Origin: Erythrobacter sp. SG61-1L | Lineage (GTDB): Bacteria > Pseudomonadota > Alphaproteobacteria > Sphingomonadales > Sphingomonadaceae | Length of the DNA: 64,000 nucleotides | Reading direction: 5' to 3' | Assembly (NCBI RefSeq): GCF_001305965.1 | Contig: NZ_JXQC01000003.1 | Span: 2,566,861-2,630,860, forward strand | Shown here: one piece after another, positions 15,471-25,079 of the stretch | How positions within the stretch are numbered: position 1 is the first letter of the stretch | Layout of the letters: each line of letters begins with the position of its first letter | The notes under the pieces: generated by a model | What the model saw: the letters and a program-made list of their open reading frames with translations, nothing else | Databases searched by the model: none | Told to the model about the DNA's origin: nothing | Program-made: the position numbers and the translations under genes

Positions 15471-16859
15471 ATGTTTACCCACGCCGACCATCCGACATGG
15501 CGATCCGAACTTGCCGCCACGCTGCGCCTCGCGGTGCCCTTGTCGCTGGCCGGGCTGCTGCAGATGGCCACCCATGCGATCGACGTGATCTTCGTCGCCC
15601 GGCTGGGGGAAGAACCGCTGGCCGCCACCAGCCTGGCCATCGCCATCTATGGCGTGATCGTGTGGAGCCTGTCCGGCCTGACCGGCTCGGTCGCAGCACT
15701 GATCGCGGCAGAACTCGGCCGGCGCAAACACGCGGTGCGCGAAGTGCGCCGTTCCACGCGCATGGCCCTGTGGCTGGCAATCGCCAGTTCCGCCGTGGGC
15801 ATGGTGCTATGCGCGCAGGGCGAGGCGCTGATGCGGCTGACGGGCCAGTCCCCAGCCATTGCCGCGCTGGCGGATAGCTATCTGGACCTGCTGCTGTGGG
15901 CGATGCCCTGCACGATCCTGGTTAATGTGCTGCGCACTTTTGTCTCGGCACTGGGCAGGCCGGTCTATGCCACCGTGATCACCGGGCTGGGCGTAGTGGT
16001 GAACGGCATCGGCAATTACATCCTGATCTTCGGCAATTTCGGCGCACCGGCCCTGGGGTTGGAAGGCGCGGCCATTTCCACGATCTTCGCCTCGGTCTGC
16101 GGGCTGGCTGCCTATGTCGTCGCGATCCAGCAGAACCGCATCCTGCGCCGCTATTACATCTGGGGCCGCTTCTGGCGCCCGGAATGGACGCGCTTTGTCG
16201 AGATCGTGAAGATCGGCACGCCGGTGGCAGTAACGGTGGTCGCTGAAGCGGGTTTCTTCAGCGGCGCTGCCTTCCTGATGGGGCGGATCGGCCCGGCTGA
16301 GCTGGCCGCACATACACTGGCGCTCAACCTTGCCTCCTTCACCTTCCAGGTGCCCTTCGCCATCGGGCAGGCCGCGGCGATCCGCGTGGGCTTCCACTAT
16401 GGCGGCAGGAACATCCCTGCCATCGGCCTTGCGGGCTGGGCAGCCGTGGCCGCCGGCACAGGCTTCATGGCGATTGCCGCAACAGCAATGCTGCTGGCAC
16501 CGCGCCCGCTCCTGTCGATCTATGTGGACGTTACCGATCCGGCCAATCTGGAAATGGTGCGTTTTGCCGTCAGCTACATGGTGGTGGCCGCCGCTTTCCA
16601 GCTGGTGGACGGCGTGCAGGCCGTGACGATGGGCGCATTGCGAGGCCTGCAGGATACACGCCTGCCGATGGCCTATGCCGTGTTCGGCTATTGGGTGCCC
16701 GGGCTCGGCTGTTCGCTGCTGCTGGGTTTCTATACGCCGATGGCCGGAACCGGCGTGTGGATCGGCCTCGCGGTTGGCCTTGCGGTAGTGGCGGCGCTGA
16801 TGCTGCGGCGCTGGATGCGGCGGGAGCGGCTGGGCCTGCTGCCACTTATTGCCGCTTAG
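15471..16859 (+). CDS. MATE-family multidrug/Na+ exporter (NorM-like)
   Basis: This 462-residue integral membrane protein has the twelve-helix MatE pattern, with two homologous halves starting near LRLAVPLSLAGLLQMATHAI and VEIVKIGTPVAVTVVAEAGF. Members export cationic drugs or dyes in exchange for Na+ or H+. An in-frame TTG at 15426 would add 15 residues, but the ATG at 15471 gives a more natural N terminus (MFTHADHPTWRSELAATLRL). It is unlinked to a regulator and ends 120 bp before the CIRCE-controlled groES. A second, unrelated-looking MATE gene occurs at 43732-45096. Confidence 0.88.
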   Translation: MFTHADHPTWRSELAATLRLAVPLSLAGLLQMATHAIDVIFVARLGEEPLAATSLAIAIYGVIVWSLSGLTGSVAALIAAELGRRKHAVREVRRSTRMALWLAIASSAVGMVLCAQGEALMRLTGQSPAIAALADSYLDLLLWAMPCTILVNVLRTFVSALGRPVYATVITGLGVVVNGIGNYILIFGNFGAPALGLEGAAISTIFASVCGLAAYVVAIQQNRILRRYYIWGRFWRPEWTRFVEIVKIGTPVAVTVVAEAGFFSGAAFLMGRIGPAELAAHTLALNLASFTFQVPFAIGQAAAIRVGFHYGGRNIPAIGLAGWAAVAAGTGFMAIAATAMLLAPRPLLSIYVDVTDPANLEMVRFAVSYMVVAAAFQLVDGVQAVTMGALRGLQDTRLPMAYAVFGYWVPGLGCSLLLGFYTPMAGTGVWIGLAVGLAVVAALMLRRWMRRERLGLLPLIAA

Positions 16860-16883
16860 GATAATTTTCTCATCTGAATCGCC

Positions 16884-16912
16884 TTGACCCTTCCGGGCGG
16901 CGCACCCATATG
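16884..16912 (+). promoter_or_regulatory. Promoter of groES-groEL
   Basis: TTGACC at 16884-16889, a 17-nt spacer and CATATG at 16907-16912 lie so that the expected start falls at about 16919, directly at the CIRCE operator. Confidence 0.65.
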
Positions 16913-16919
16913 CCCGCCG

Positions 16920-16946
16920 CTGGCACTCTCAGAGTCAGAGTGCCAA
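16920..16946 (+). promoter_or_regulatory. CIRCE operator (HrcA-binding site)
   Basis: CTGGCACTC - 9 nt - GAGTGCCAA matches the CIRCE inverted repeat (TTAGCACTC-N9-GAGTGCTAA) with changes only at the outer positions, and the inner 8-bp arms pair perfectly. It overlaps the predicted transcription start of groES. HrcA binding here represses groESL until heat or misfolded protein titrates GroEL. Confidence 0.93.
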
Positions 16947-16981
16947 CGCTGTTATCAATTTTTTTGGAAGAGGTCATCATC

Positions 16982-17269
16982 ATGGCATTCCGTCCGCTGC
17001 ACGACCGCGTGCTGGTTCGCCGCATCGAAGCCGAAGAAAAGACGGCTGGCGGCATCATCATCCCCGACAGCGCCAAGGAAAAGCCGAGCGAGGGCGAAAT
17101 CGTCGCCGTCGGCACCGGCGCCCGCGCTGAAAACGGCACCATCACCCCGCTCGACGTCAAGGCTGGAGACCGCGTGCTGTTCGGCAAGTGGTCCGGCACC
17201 GAAGTAAAGGTCGACGGTCAGGATCTGCTGATCATGAAGGAAAGCGACATTCTGGGCGTGATCGCCTGA
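16982..17269 (+). CDS. groES: Co-chaperonin GroES (Hsp10)
   Basis: This 95-residue protein starts [20 protein letters not shown] and contains the mobile loop [20 protein letters not shown] that docks on GroEL. It caps the GroEL ring to close the folding chamber in the cytosol. Longer in-frame starts at 16910 lie before the CIRCE element and are not used. groEL follows 55 bp downstream in the same operon. Confidence 0.97.
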   Translation: MAFRPLHDRVLVRRIEAEEKTAGGIIIPDSAKEKPSEGEIVAVGTGARAENGTITPLDVKAGDRVLFGKWSGTEVKVDGQDLLIMKESDILGVIA

Positions 17270-17309
17270 GGCGATCCACCAGCGCTTTTTTCACTCCCAC
17301 ATTCTCTAG

Positions 17310-18962
<1,653 letters not shown>

Positions 18963-18990
18963 GCCCAGCGTCTCCGCGAAAAAGATCGAG

Positions 18991-19020
18991 GGCCGGGAAA
19001 GCGATTTCCCGGCCCTTTGT
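18991..19020 (+). terminator. Intrinsic terminator after groEL
   Basis: A perfect 11-bp stem (GGGCCGGGAAA at 18991-19001 with TTTCCCGGCCC at 19006-19016), 4-nt loop, then TTTG. Confidence 0.85.
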
Positions 19021-19157
19021 CTTGCCCGTCATGCGGCGCAAAACCCTCTGCAGCACTCCATTCGTCCCTTGAGACGAGTCGTTTCATCGACCCCTTGATT
19101 GCAAAGCAAAAAAGCGTGATTAATAGTTTCCCAAGCTTGAAGGGGCATTTTGTTCGC

Positions 19158-20186
19158 ATGGCAGTCGGCACGATAGGCAGGGTTTTCGCAGCGCTCGCAC
19201 TCGGTGCGGCCGCGCTCGCACCTGTCCAGGCCGGGGCCGAGAACTTCGAGGCCGCCTTCGACAAGGCTTTCGGAACCGAACCGCGCGCACCGCGTATGTT
19301 CCAGCAGGGCAGCGGTTCCGCTCTCGAACAATATGTCGCCAAGCTGGCCGATGGCACCAATGGCCGCATCGGCGTTGCCGCGATCGACCTTACCACAGGC
19401 GAACAGGTTTCCGTGCTGGGCAGCCAGCGCTTCCCCATGGCGAGCACCAGCAAGATCGCCATTGCCGCCACCTTCCTGGAAGGCGTGGACAAGGGCCGCT
19501 GGAGCCTGGACGACAAGTTCCCGCTGATGGTGCCGCTGGCATCGAAGAAGCTTTCCACCAAGGTGGCGCCGGTCAAGCCTGGCAGGCTGCTTCCCGCCCG
19601 CGAACTGATCGACCTGATGCTGGTGCACAGCAACAATCAGGCAACCGATGGCTTGCTTGCCGTTATCGGCGGCCCGAAAGTTGTCAGCGAATGGGTGAAG
19701 AAGCGCGCCGGGATCGACGGCTTCAGCCTTGATCGCGACATTGCCACGCTGGTGCGCGACGAAACTGAATTCGACCCCTCGCTCTATATCGACCCGCGCG
19801 ATTCAGCGACGCCGCTGGCCATGACCCAGCTGCTCAAGGGGCTTCACGAAGGCAAGTGGCTCAGCAAATCGAGCCGTGACCTCCTGATTGTGACGATGGA
19901 AAACTGCAAGACCGGCGCGAATCGGATCAAGGGCCAGATGCCCGCCGACGTGCAGGTCGCCCACAAGACCGGATCGCTCTATAACACTTCCAGCGATGTC
20001 GGCATCATTACCGGTCCGGACGGGCATTCGATCGCGGTGGCGATCTATGTCACCGGCGGCGGGATGGATCGCAATTATCGCACCGGCCGCATCGCGACCA
20101 TTGCACGCGCCATCTATGATGGCTTTTCCGAGCCTGCACGCGTTCGCCTGAGCGCCAGCGGCTACGGCAACCCGTCCGAATATTGA
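19158..20186 (+). CDS. Class A beta-lactamase-like serine hydrolase, exported
   Basis: This 342-residue protein has a signal peptide ending around Ala25-Gly26 and the class A beta-lactamase order of motifs: STSK at 96-99 (Ser70-x-x-Lys73 equivalents), SNN at 158-160 where classical enzymes have SDN, an omega-loop Glu202 placed 12 residues before Arg214 as Glu166 is before Arg178, and KTG at 270-272. The residue matching Asn170 appears to be Asp206. These enzymes acylate on Ser70 and hydrolyse beta-lactams in the periplasm, but the two substitutions could change specificity or rate. The frame extends upstream to 19017, overlapping the groEL terminator. The ATG at 19158, with GAAGGGG about 12 bases ahead, gives a proper signal peptide. 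There is no adjacent ampR-type regulator. Confidence 0.8.
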   Translation: MAVGTIGRVFAALALGAAALAPVQAGAENFEAAFDKAFGTEPRAPRMFQQGSGSALEQYVAKLADGTNGRIGVAAIDLTTGEQVSVLGSQRFPMASTSKIAIAATFLEGVDKGRWSLDDKFPLMVPLASKKLSTKVAPVKPGRLLPARELIDLMLVHSNNQATDGLLAVIGGPKVVSEWVKKRAGIDGFSLDRDIATLVRDETEFDPSLYIDPRDSATPLAMTQLLKGLHEGKWLSKSSRDLLIVTMENCKTGANRIKGQMPADVQVAHKTGSLYNTSSDVGIITGPDGHSIAVAIYVTGGGMDRNYRTGRIATIARAIYDGFSEPARVRLSASGYGNPSEY

Positions 20187-20374
20187 TCTGAAATCATTGT
20201 TATTTCCGTCTGCGGGTATTCCCGCCAGCGGATTTGCATGCCCTCAGGAGGTAGTTCGCCTCCGGCCCCGGCGAGTACCGACGCGCACAGCGCCGATGAA
20301 CCTCTTCTTCCCTGCCGCTTGGCCACAGGGCATTCTGCCCCCATCCGGCCGAGGCGCGGATTGCGGGCAAACAA

Positions 20375-20404
20375 AAAGGGCGCGGCCTTGCGGCCACGCC
20401 CTTT
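20375..20404 (-). terminator. Intrinsic terminator after the small lipoprotein gene
   Basis: Arms AAAGGGCGCGGCC (20375-20387) and GGCCACGCCCTTT (20392-20404) pair with one mismatch. On the minus strand the stem is followed by a T-run. It lies 25 bp beyond the lipoprotein stop. Confidence 0.85.
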
Positions 20405-20428
20405 CTGAATTCGGATCGAACCCCGAGA

Positions 20429-20650
20429 TTACTCGGCGGCAGCCGATTCCGAAGCAGCCGGAGTGGCCGATTCGGTAGCAGCAGCGTCGGTCGCAGCGTC
20501 GGTAGCAGCGTCGGTCGCAGCATCGGTAGCGGCGTCGGTGGCTTCTTCCATTGCGGGTTCTTCGGTGGCTTCTTCGGTAGCTTCCGAAGAGCAAGCCGCG
20601 AGGGTCAGAGCAGCGCCGGCAGCAGCGGCGGCGAGAACGATCTTGCGCAT
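20429..20650 (-). CDS. Small repeat-containing lipoprotein, 73 aa
   Basis: The protein reads MRKIVLAAAAAGAALTLAAC with a lipobox Cys at 20, then a Glu/Thr/Ala stretch, a run of ATDA tetrapeptides and an Ala/Ser/Glu tail. The mature part is short, unstructured and acidic. The ATD repeats come from about five copies of a 12-bp tandem repeat (20481-20540). The ATG at 20650 is chosen over the frame start at 20701 because it gives a clean signal peptide. I do not recognise the family; small acidic lipoproteins of this sort are common and poorly studied in sphingomonads. A strong terminator follows. Confidence 0.7.
   Translation of the reverse strand: MRKIVLAAAAAGAALTLAACSSEATEEATEEPAMEEATDAATDAATDAATDAATDAAATESATPAASESAAAE
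20481..20540. repeat. 12-bp tandem repeat inside the small lipoprotein gene
   Basis: Five adjacent 12-bp units of the form GCAGCGTCGGTN are present, three of them identical except at the last base. In the minus-strand reading frame each unit encodes an ATDA-type tetrapeptide, so copy-number change would keep the frame and alter only the length of the mature lipoprotein. Confidence 0.8.
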
Positions 20651-20936
20651 GAATAGTAATCCTTGAACAGCGAGTAGACTACGCACGGCAAGCTGCCGCA
20701 CGCAAAGCCTGCCGTCTCAAGCAGACTTCGGAGGGGACAAATAATGTCCAATTCAGGGGGATGCAAGCATGTTAGCTGCGAGTGCGAAGTGTCGCACCCT
20801 TTCGCGCACCCTACAACAGCCCATCTGAACGCAAAATACGTCCGGTTTATGACAGCACTTCCCCGCTCCAGATGCAGGGCAAATGCCACGTGCGATTGGG
20901 GCTGACCTCGCCCCGGCACACTGCTACCACCACGCC

Positions 20937-23825
20937 ATGTCTACCGGATCACATGACAAAACGCCCGCTGAAGCGCCACTCCTGGCCGAGCCCAAGCGGC
21001 ATCTCTACCTTGTAGACGGCTCGTCCTACATCTTCCGGGCTTATCACCGCCTGCCTCCGCTGACCGACCCGGAAGGGACACCGGTGGGCGCGGTCTATGG
21101 CTACACTACGATGTTGTGGAAACTTGCGGACGACCTGCACAAGGCGGACGGGCCGACTCACCTTGCCGTGATTCTCGACAAGTCCGGCACCTCCTTCCGC
21201 AATGAGCTTTATGAACACTACAAGGCGAATCGCCCCCCGCCGCCGGAAGATCTGGTTCCCCAGTTCCCCCTGATTCGCGATGCTACGCGGGCCTTCAGCC
21301 TGCCCTGCATCGAGGAGGCCGGATTCGAGGCGGACGACCTGATCGCATCCTATGCCCGCGAAGCAACGCGGCAGGGCTGGGACGTGACCATCGTCTCTTC
21401 AGACAAGGATCTGATGCAGCTCATCGGTGCCGATCCCGTGACGGGCGCGGAAATCGACATGCTGGATACGATGAAGAACCAGCGCATCCACATTCCCGAA
21501 GTGGTCGAGAAGTTCGGCGTGCCCCCGCAGAAGGTGGGCGACGTGCTGGCCCTGATGGGCGATTCGGTGGACAATGTGCCCGGCATCTTCGGCATCGGAC
21601 CCAAGACGGCCACCAAGCTGATCCAGGATCACGGCGATCTGGAAAGCGCATTGGCGGCGGCGGAAGGCATGAAGCCTTCCAAGCTGCGCGAGCGCCTGCT
21701 GGAAGGCGTGGCCATGGCCCGGCTGAGCCGCGAACTGGTGGAATTGAAGCAGGATTGCCCCCTGCCCTTGCCGCTCGAATCCTTCGAGCTGGGCGAAATC
21801 CCCAAAGACCCGCTGGCCACCTTCCTTGAGAGGCACGGCTTCCTCAGCCTGCTCAAGCGGTTGGGCGACGGGCGCGGCAGCCCGGAACGCAAGACGCAGC
21901 TCAATCCCGCCAAGGCGGATCGCAAGGGCGAAGCTGCCTCTTCCGAGGGCAATCGCCAGCCTGCACTTGAAATGCCGCCGGTGGACCGTTCCGCCTACGC
22001 CACGGTGCAGAGCGTGGAGGAGCTGCAAGGCTGGATCGCCCGCGCCCATGCGGCGCGAGTGGTGGCGATCGACACGGAAACCAGCGCCCTGGATGCGATG
22101 CAGGCCGATCTGGTGGGCGTCAGCATGGCGCTGGGGCCGAACCAGGCCTGCTACATTCCGCTGGGCCATGGCGGCACGGACATGTTCGCCGAACGCGCCG
22201 ACCAGATTCCGCTGAAGGAGGCACTGGCGCTGCTCAAGCCGCTGCTGGAAGACGATGCGGTGCTGAAGATAGGCCAGAACATCAAATACGATCTCAACGT
22301 TCTGGCCCGTTACGGCATCGCGGTGGCGCCCATCGACGATACGATGATCGTCAGCTTCGCGCTGGATGCCGGACGCTCGCTCGACGGGATCGGCGGCGGG
22401 CACGGGATGGACGAGCTTTCGCAGCGCCACCTCTCCCATACGCCGCTGGCGTTCAAGGACGTATGCGGCACCGGCAAGAAGGCAATTTCCTTCGCCGAAG
22501 TACCGCTGGACCGCGCGACCGAATATGCGGCCGAGGATGCCGACGTCACCTGGCGCCTGTGGAAGCTGCTCAAGCCCCGGCTGCCTGAAGAAGGCGGCAC
22601 GCGCATCTATGAGCGGGTGGACCGCCCGCTGATCCCGGTAGTGGCCGAGATGGAGCGCAACGGCATTCGCGTTGACCGCGAACAGCTCGCCCGCCTCTCC
22701 GGCGAATTCGCCGAGGAACTGGGCGCGCTGGAAATGCAGATTCACGAACTGGCCGGTGAAGAATTCACGATCGGCAGCCCGCAGCAGTTGGGCCGTATCC
22801 TGTTCGACAAGCTGGGCCACAAGGGCGGCAAGAAGGGCAAGAGCGGCCAATATTCCACTGACCAGTCGGTGCTGGAAGGCCTTGCCTCATCCGGGGCAGA
22901 TATTGCGCAGAAGGTGCTCGACTGGCGCCAGCTGGCCAAGCTCAAGAGCACTTACACGGATGCGCTGCAGGCTGCGATCAACCCGAAGACCGGGCGCGTC
23001 CACACCAGCTACAGCCTGGTGGGCGCACAGACCGGGCGGCTTTCCTCCACCGATCCCAATCTGCAGAACATCCCGATCCGCACAGAAATCGGCCGCCAGA
23101 TCCGCAAGGCCTTCGTGGCCGAGCCGGGCAATGTGCTGCTCGCGGCGGACTACAGCCAGATCGAACTGCGCCTTGCCGCCCATATGGCGGACGTGCCGCC
23201 GCTGAAGGAAGCCTTTGCCCGCGGTGAGGACATTCACGCCCGCACGGCGGAGGAAATGTTCGGCCATGTCGATCGCGACACGCGCGCCCGCGCCAAGACG
23301 ATCAACTTCGCCATCCTCTACGGCATTTCGCGCTGGGGGCTGGGGACGCGGCTGGGCGTTCCGGCCGACGAGGCGCAGGCGATGATCGACCGCTATTTCG
23401 AGCGGTTCCCCGGCATTCAGCGCTATATCCACGAAACGCTGGAGAGCGTGCGGGAGCGCGGCTATTCTGAAACGCTTTTCGGCCGCAAGACGTGGTTCCC
23501 GCGCATCCGTTCCGGCAATCAGGCCGAACGCGCAGGCAGCGAGCGTGCGGCGATCAATGCGCCGATCCAGGGCACCAGCGCCGACATCATCAAGCGTGCC
23601 ATGGTGCGCATGATGCCCGCCCTGCGTGAAGCCGGGCTGGGCCATGTGAAGATGCTGCTGCAGGTGCATGACGAACTGGTGTTCGAATTGCCCGAGGCTG
23701 ACGTTGAGGCAGCGTCCCCGATCATCGAGCGTGTGATGGCCGAAGCCGCCGGGCCCTCCGTGAAGCTCGATGTGCCGCTGGGCGTGGAGATCGGCACCGG
23801 CCCCGATTGGGGGGACGCGCATTGA
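20937..23825 (+). CDS. polA: DNA polymerase I
   Basis: This 962-residue polymerase has all three domains. The 5'-3' exonuclease occupies about residues 20-310 (LYLVDGSSYIFRAYH; VSSDKDLMQLI; GIGPKTATKLI). The 3'-5' proofreading domain has intact DTETSALD near 379. The family A polymerase domain has DYSQIELRLAAHMAD near 737 and QVHDELVFELPE near 910. It fills gaps and removes RNA primers during replication and repair. The ATG at 20937 is preferred over 20883 because the extra 18 residues are not family-like. The stop overlaps the TTG start of the next gene. Confidence 0.96.
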   Translation: MSTGSHDKTPAEAPLLAEPKRHLYLVDGSSYIFRAYHRLPPLTDPEGTPVGAVYGYTTMLWKLADDLHKADGPTHLAVILDKSGTSFRNELYEHYKANRPPPPEDLVPQFPLIRDATRAFSLPCIEEAGFEADDLIASYAREATRQGWDVTIVSSDKDLMQLIGADPVTGAEIDMLDTMKNQRIHIPEVVEKFGVPPQKVGDVLALMGDSVDNVPGIFGIGPKTATKLIQDHGDLESALAAAEGMKPSKLRERLLEGVAMARLSRELVELKQDCPLPLPLESFELGEIPKDPLATFLERHGFLSLLKRLGDGRGSPERKTQLNPAKADRKGEAASSEGNRQPALEMPPVDRSAYATVQSVEELQGWIARAHAARVVAIDTETSALDAMQADLVGVSMALGPNQACYIPLGHGGTDMFAERADQIPLKEALALLKPLLEDDAVLKIGQNIKYDLNVLARYGIAVAPIDDTMIVSFALDAGRSLDGIGGGHGMDELSQRHLSHTPLAFKDVCGTGKKAISFAEVPLDRATEYAAEDADVTWRLWKLLKPRLPEEGGTRIYERVDRPLIPVVAEMERNGIRVDREQLARLSGEFAEELGALEMQIHELAGEEFTIGSPQQLGRILFDKLGHKGGKKGKSGQYSTDQSVLEGLASSGADIAQKVLDWRQLAKLKSTYTDALQAAINPKTGRVHTSYSLVGAQTGRLSSTDPNLQNIPIRTEIGRQIRKAFVAEPGNVLLAADYSQIELRLAAHMADVPPLKEAFARGEDIHARTAEEMFGHVDRDTRARAKTINFAILYGISRWGLGTRLGVPADEAQAMIDRYFERFPGIQRYIHETLESVRERGYSETLFGRKTWFPRIRSGNQAERAGSERAAINAPIQGTSADIIKRAMVRMMPALREAGLGHVKMLLQVHDELVFELPEADVEAASPIIERVMAEAAGPSVKLDVPLGVEIGTGPDWGDAH

Positions 23826-24853
23826 ACCCGGCCTTCGGCGACAGCCTGCACCTGCTCGCCAAGGAAGCGACCGGTGCCGCTGTCGCCGCCGGGATCGCCG
23901 TGGCCGTGGCCATCGCGCTCCATTTCCTGATCTTCGCCATTGCCGGGCGCATCACGCGGCTGTCGCAATTGCAGTCTGACGAACTGGTGCTCGACCGGCT
24001 GCGCCAACCTTTGCGCTGGTCGCTGGTGGCAGTGGGCCTGTCCATCGCGGCGGAGGCCCAGCCCTCGCTCGCCCATCTGTGGGACAGCGTGGCCCGCTTC
24101 GTGGTGCCCGCCCTGCTCGGCTGGGTCGCCTTCTCGCTGATCAAGGCCTTCGCTCTCGCCATGGACAGCCGGGCGGAGCTTTCGGCAGACGACCAGACCG
24201 CCCGCAGCCGCCGCACCCGCATCGCGATCTTTTCGCGCACTGCTGGCTTCGTGATCGTATTCGTCACCGTGGCGCTGATGCTGCTGGGCATTCCCGGCGT
24301 GCGCAATGTGGGCGTCACCCTGATGGCATCGGCTGGCCTTGCCGGCCTGGCCGTGGGCGCTGCGGCCCAGCCCGCACTCAAATCGCTGATCGCGGGCATG
24401 CAGATGGCCCTGACCGAGCCGGTCCGCATCGGCGATCTGGTGGTGATCGAGCATGAGACGGGCCGGGTGGAGGATATCCGCCTGACCTATGTGGTGATCC
24501 GCACGGCTGACGAGCGCCGCCTGATCGTGCCGACTTCCAAATTCCTCGACACCAGCTTCCAGAACTGGACCCGCGTTTCCGGCGGCCTCACCGGATCGGT
24601 GGTGCTGCCCATCGCATCGGGCCATGCCATTGCCCCCATGCGCGAAGCCTTCCTGGCGGCGCTGGCCACGCGCCCGCAATGGGACAGGCGCACCGGCGAA
24701 TTGCAGGTATCAGACGTGACCATCGATGGCGTGCAGCTGAAACTGCTGGTCAGCGCAGCCAATGCGGCAGACCTCGCCCGCCTGCGCCTCGACATGCGTG
24801 AGGCGATGATCGAGTGGCTGCGCGAGAATATGCCTGAGGCTTTGAAGGGGTAG
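23822..24853 (+). CDS. Small-conductance mechanosensitive channel family protein (MscS-like)
   Basis: This 343-residue protein has four N-terminal hydrophobic segments, then the MscS pore-helix and beta-domain pattern (GVTLMASAGLAGLAVGAAAQ; RIGDLVVIEHETGRVEDIRL; IVPTSKFLDTSFQNWTR). Members open under membrane tension and release solutes on hypo-osmotic shock. The likely start is the TTG at 23822, which overlaps the polA stop and has a GGGGGGA ribosome site seven bases ahead. A second TTG at 23807 would add five residues. The overlap implies coupling to polA translation. A second MscS-family gene of the YbdG type lies at 52986-54239. Confidence 0.85.
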   Translation: MNPAFGDSLHLLAKEATGAAVAAGIAVAVAIALHFLIFAIAGRITRLSQLQSDELVLDRLRQPLRWSLVAVGLSIAAEAQPSLAHLWDSVARFVVPALLGWVAFSLIKAFALAMDSRAELSADDQTARSRRTRIAIFSRTAGFVIVFVTVALMLLGIPGVRNVGVTLMASAGLAGLAVGAAAQPALKSLIAGMQMALTEPVRIGDLVVIEHETGRVEDIRLTYVVIRTADERRLIVPTSKFLDTSFQNWTRVSGGLTGSVVLPIASGHAIAPMREAFLAALATRPQWDRRTGELQVSDVTIDGVQLKLLVSAANAADLARLRLDMREAMIEWLRENMPEALKG

Positions 24854-24873
24854 GAGGCTACTCTCTTCCCGTG

Positions 24874-25019
24874 TCGTCATTCCAGCGAAAGCTGGGATCG
24901 CTGTCGGCAGATTGCAGGGTCGAGAATTCGCCCGTCCCAAAATGGGCAGACCTTGCTACCGCTCATTTGGCGAACTCGCATTGCGAGGTGAGCGATCCCA
25001 GCTTTCGCTGGGATGACGA
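24874..25019. repeat. Paired inverted intergenic repeat, 29-bp arms
   Basis: Arms at 24874-24902 and 24991-25019 are near-perfect reverse complements (one mismatch). Each arm contains CCAGC-GAAA-GCTGG or its complement, itself a hairpin with a GAAA tetraloop. The 88 bp between the arms contains no gene. Such CGTCAT..CCAGCGAAAGCTGGGATC elements are dispersed between genes in sphingomonad genomes; related copies in this window are at 33880, 40182 and 63588. Confidence 0.8.
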
Positions 25020-25038
25020 TTTGCAATAGCTCAGGCTA

Positions 25039-25073
25039 CCCCGCCCCTCCCCCAGCGGGAGGAGAGGCGGGGT
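25039..25073. terminator. GC-rich hairpin between the MscS gene and the Cdc48-like gene
   Basis: An imperfect inverted repeat (TACCCCGCC-CCTCCC ... GGGAGG-A-GAGGCGGGGTA) lies just after the convergent 3' ends. It has no T-run, so termination is possible but not certain. Confidence 0.4.
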
Positions 25074-25079
25074 ATCCGA

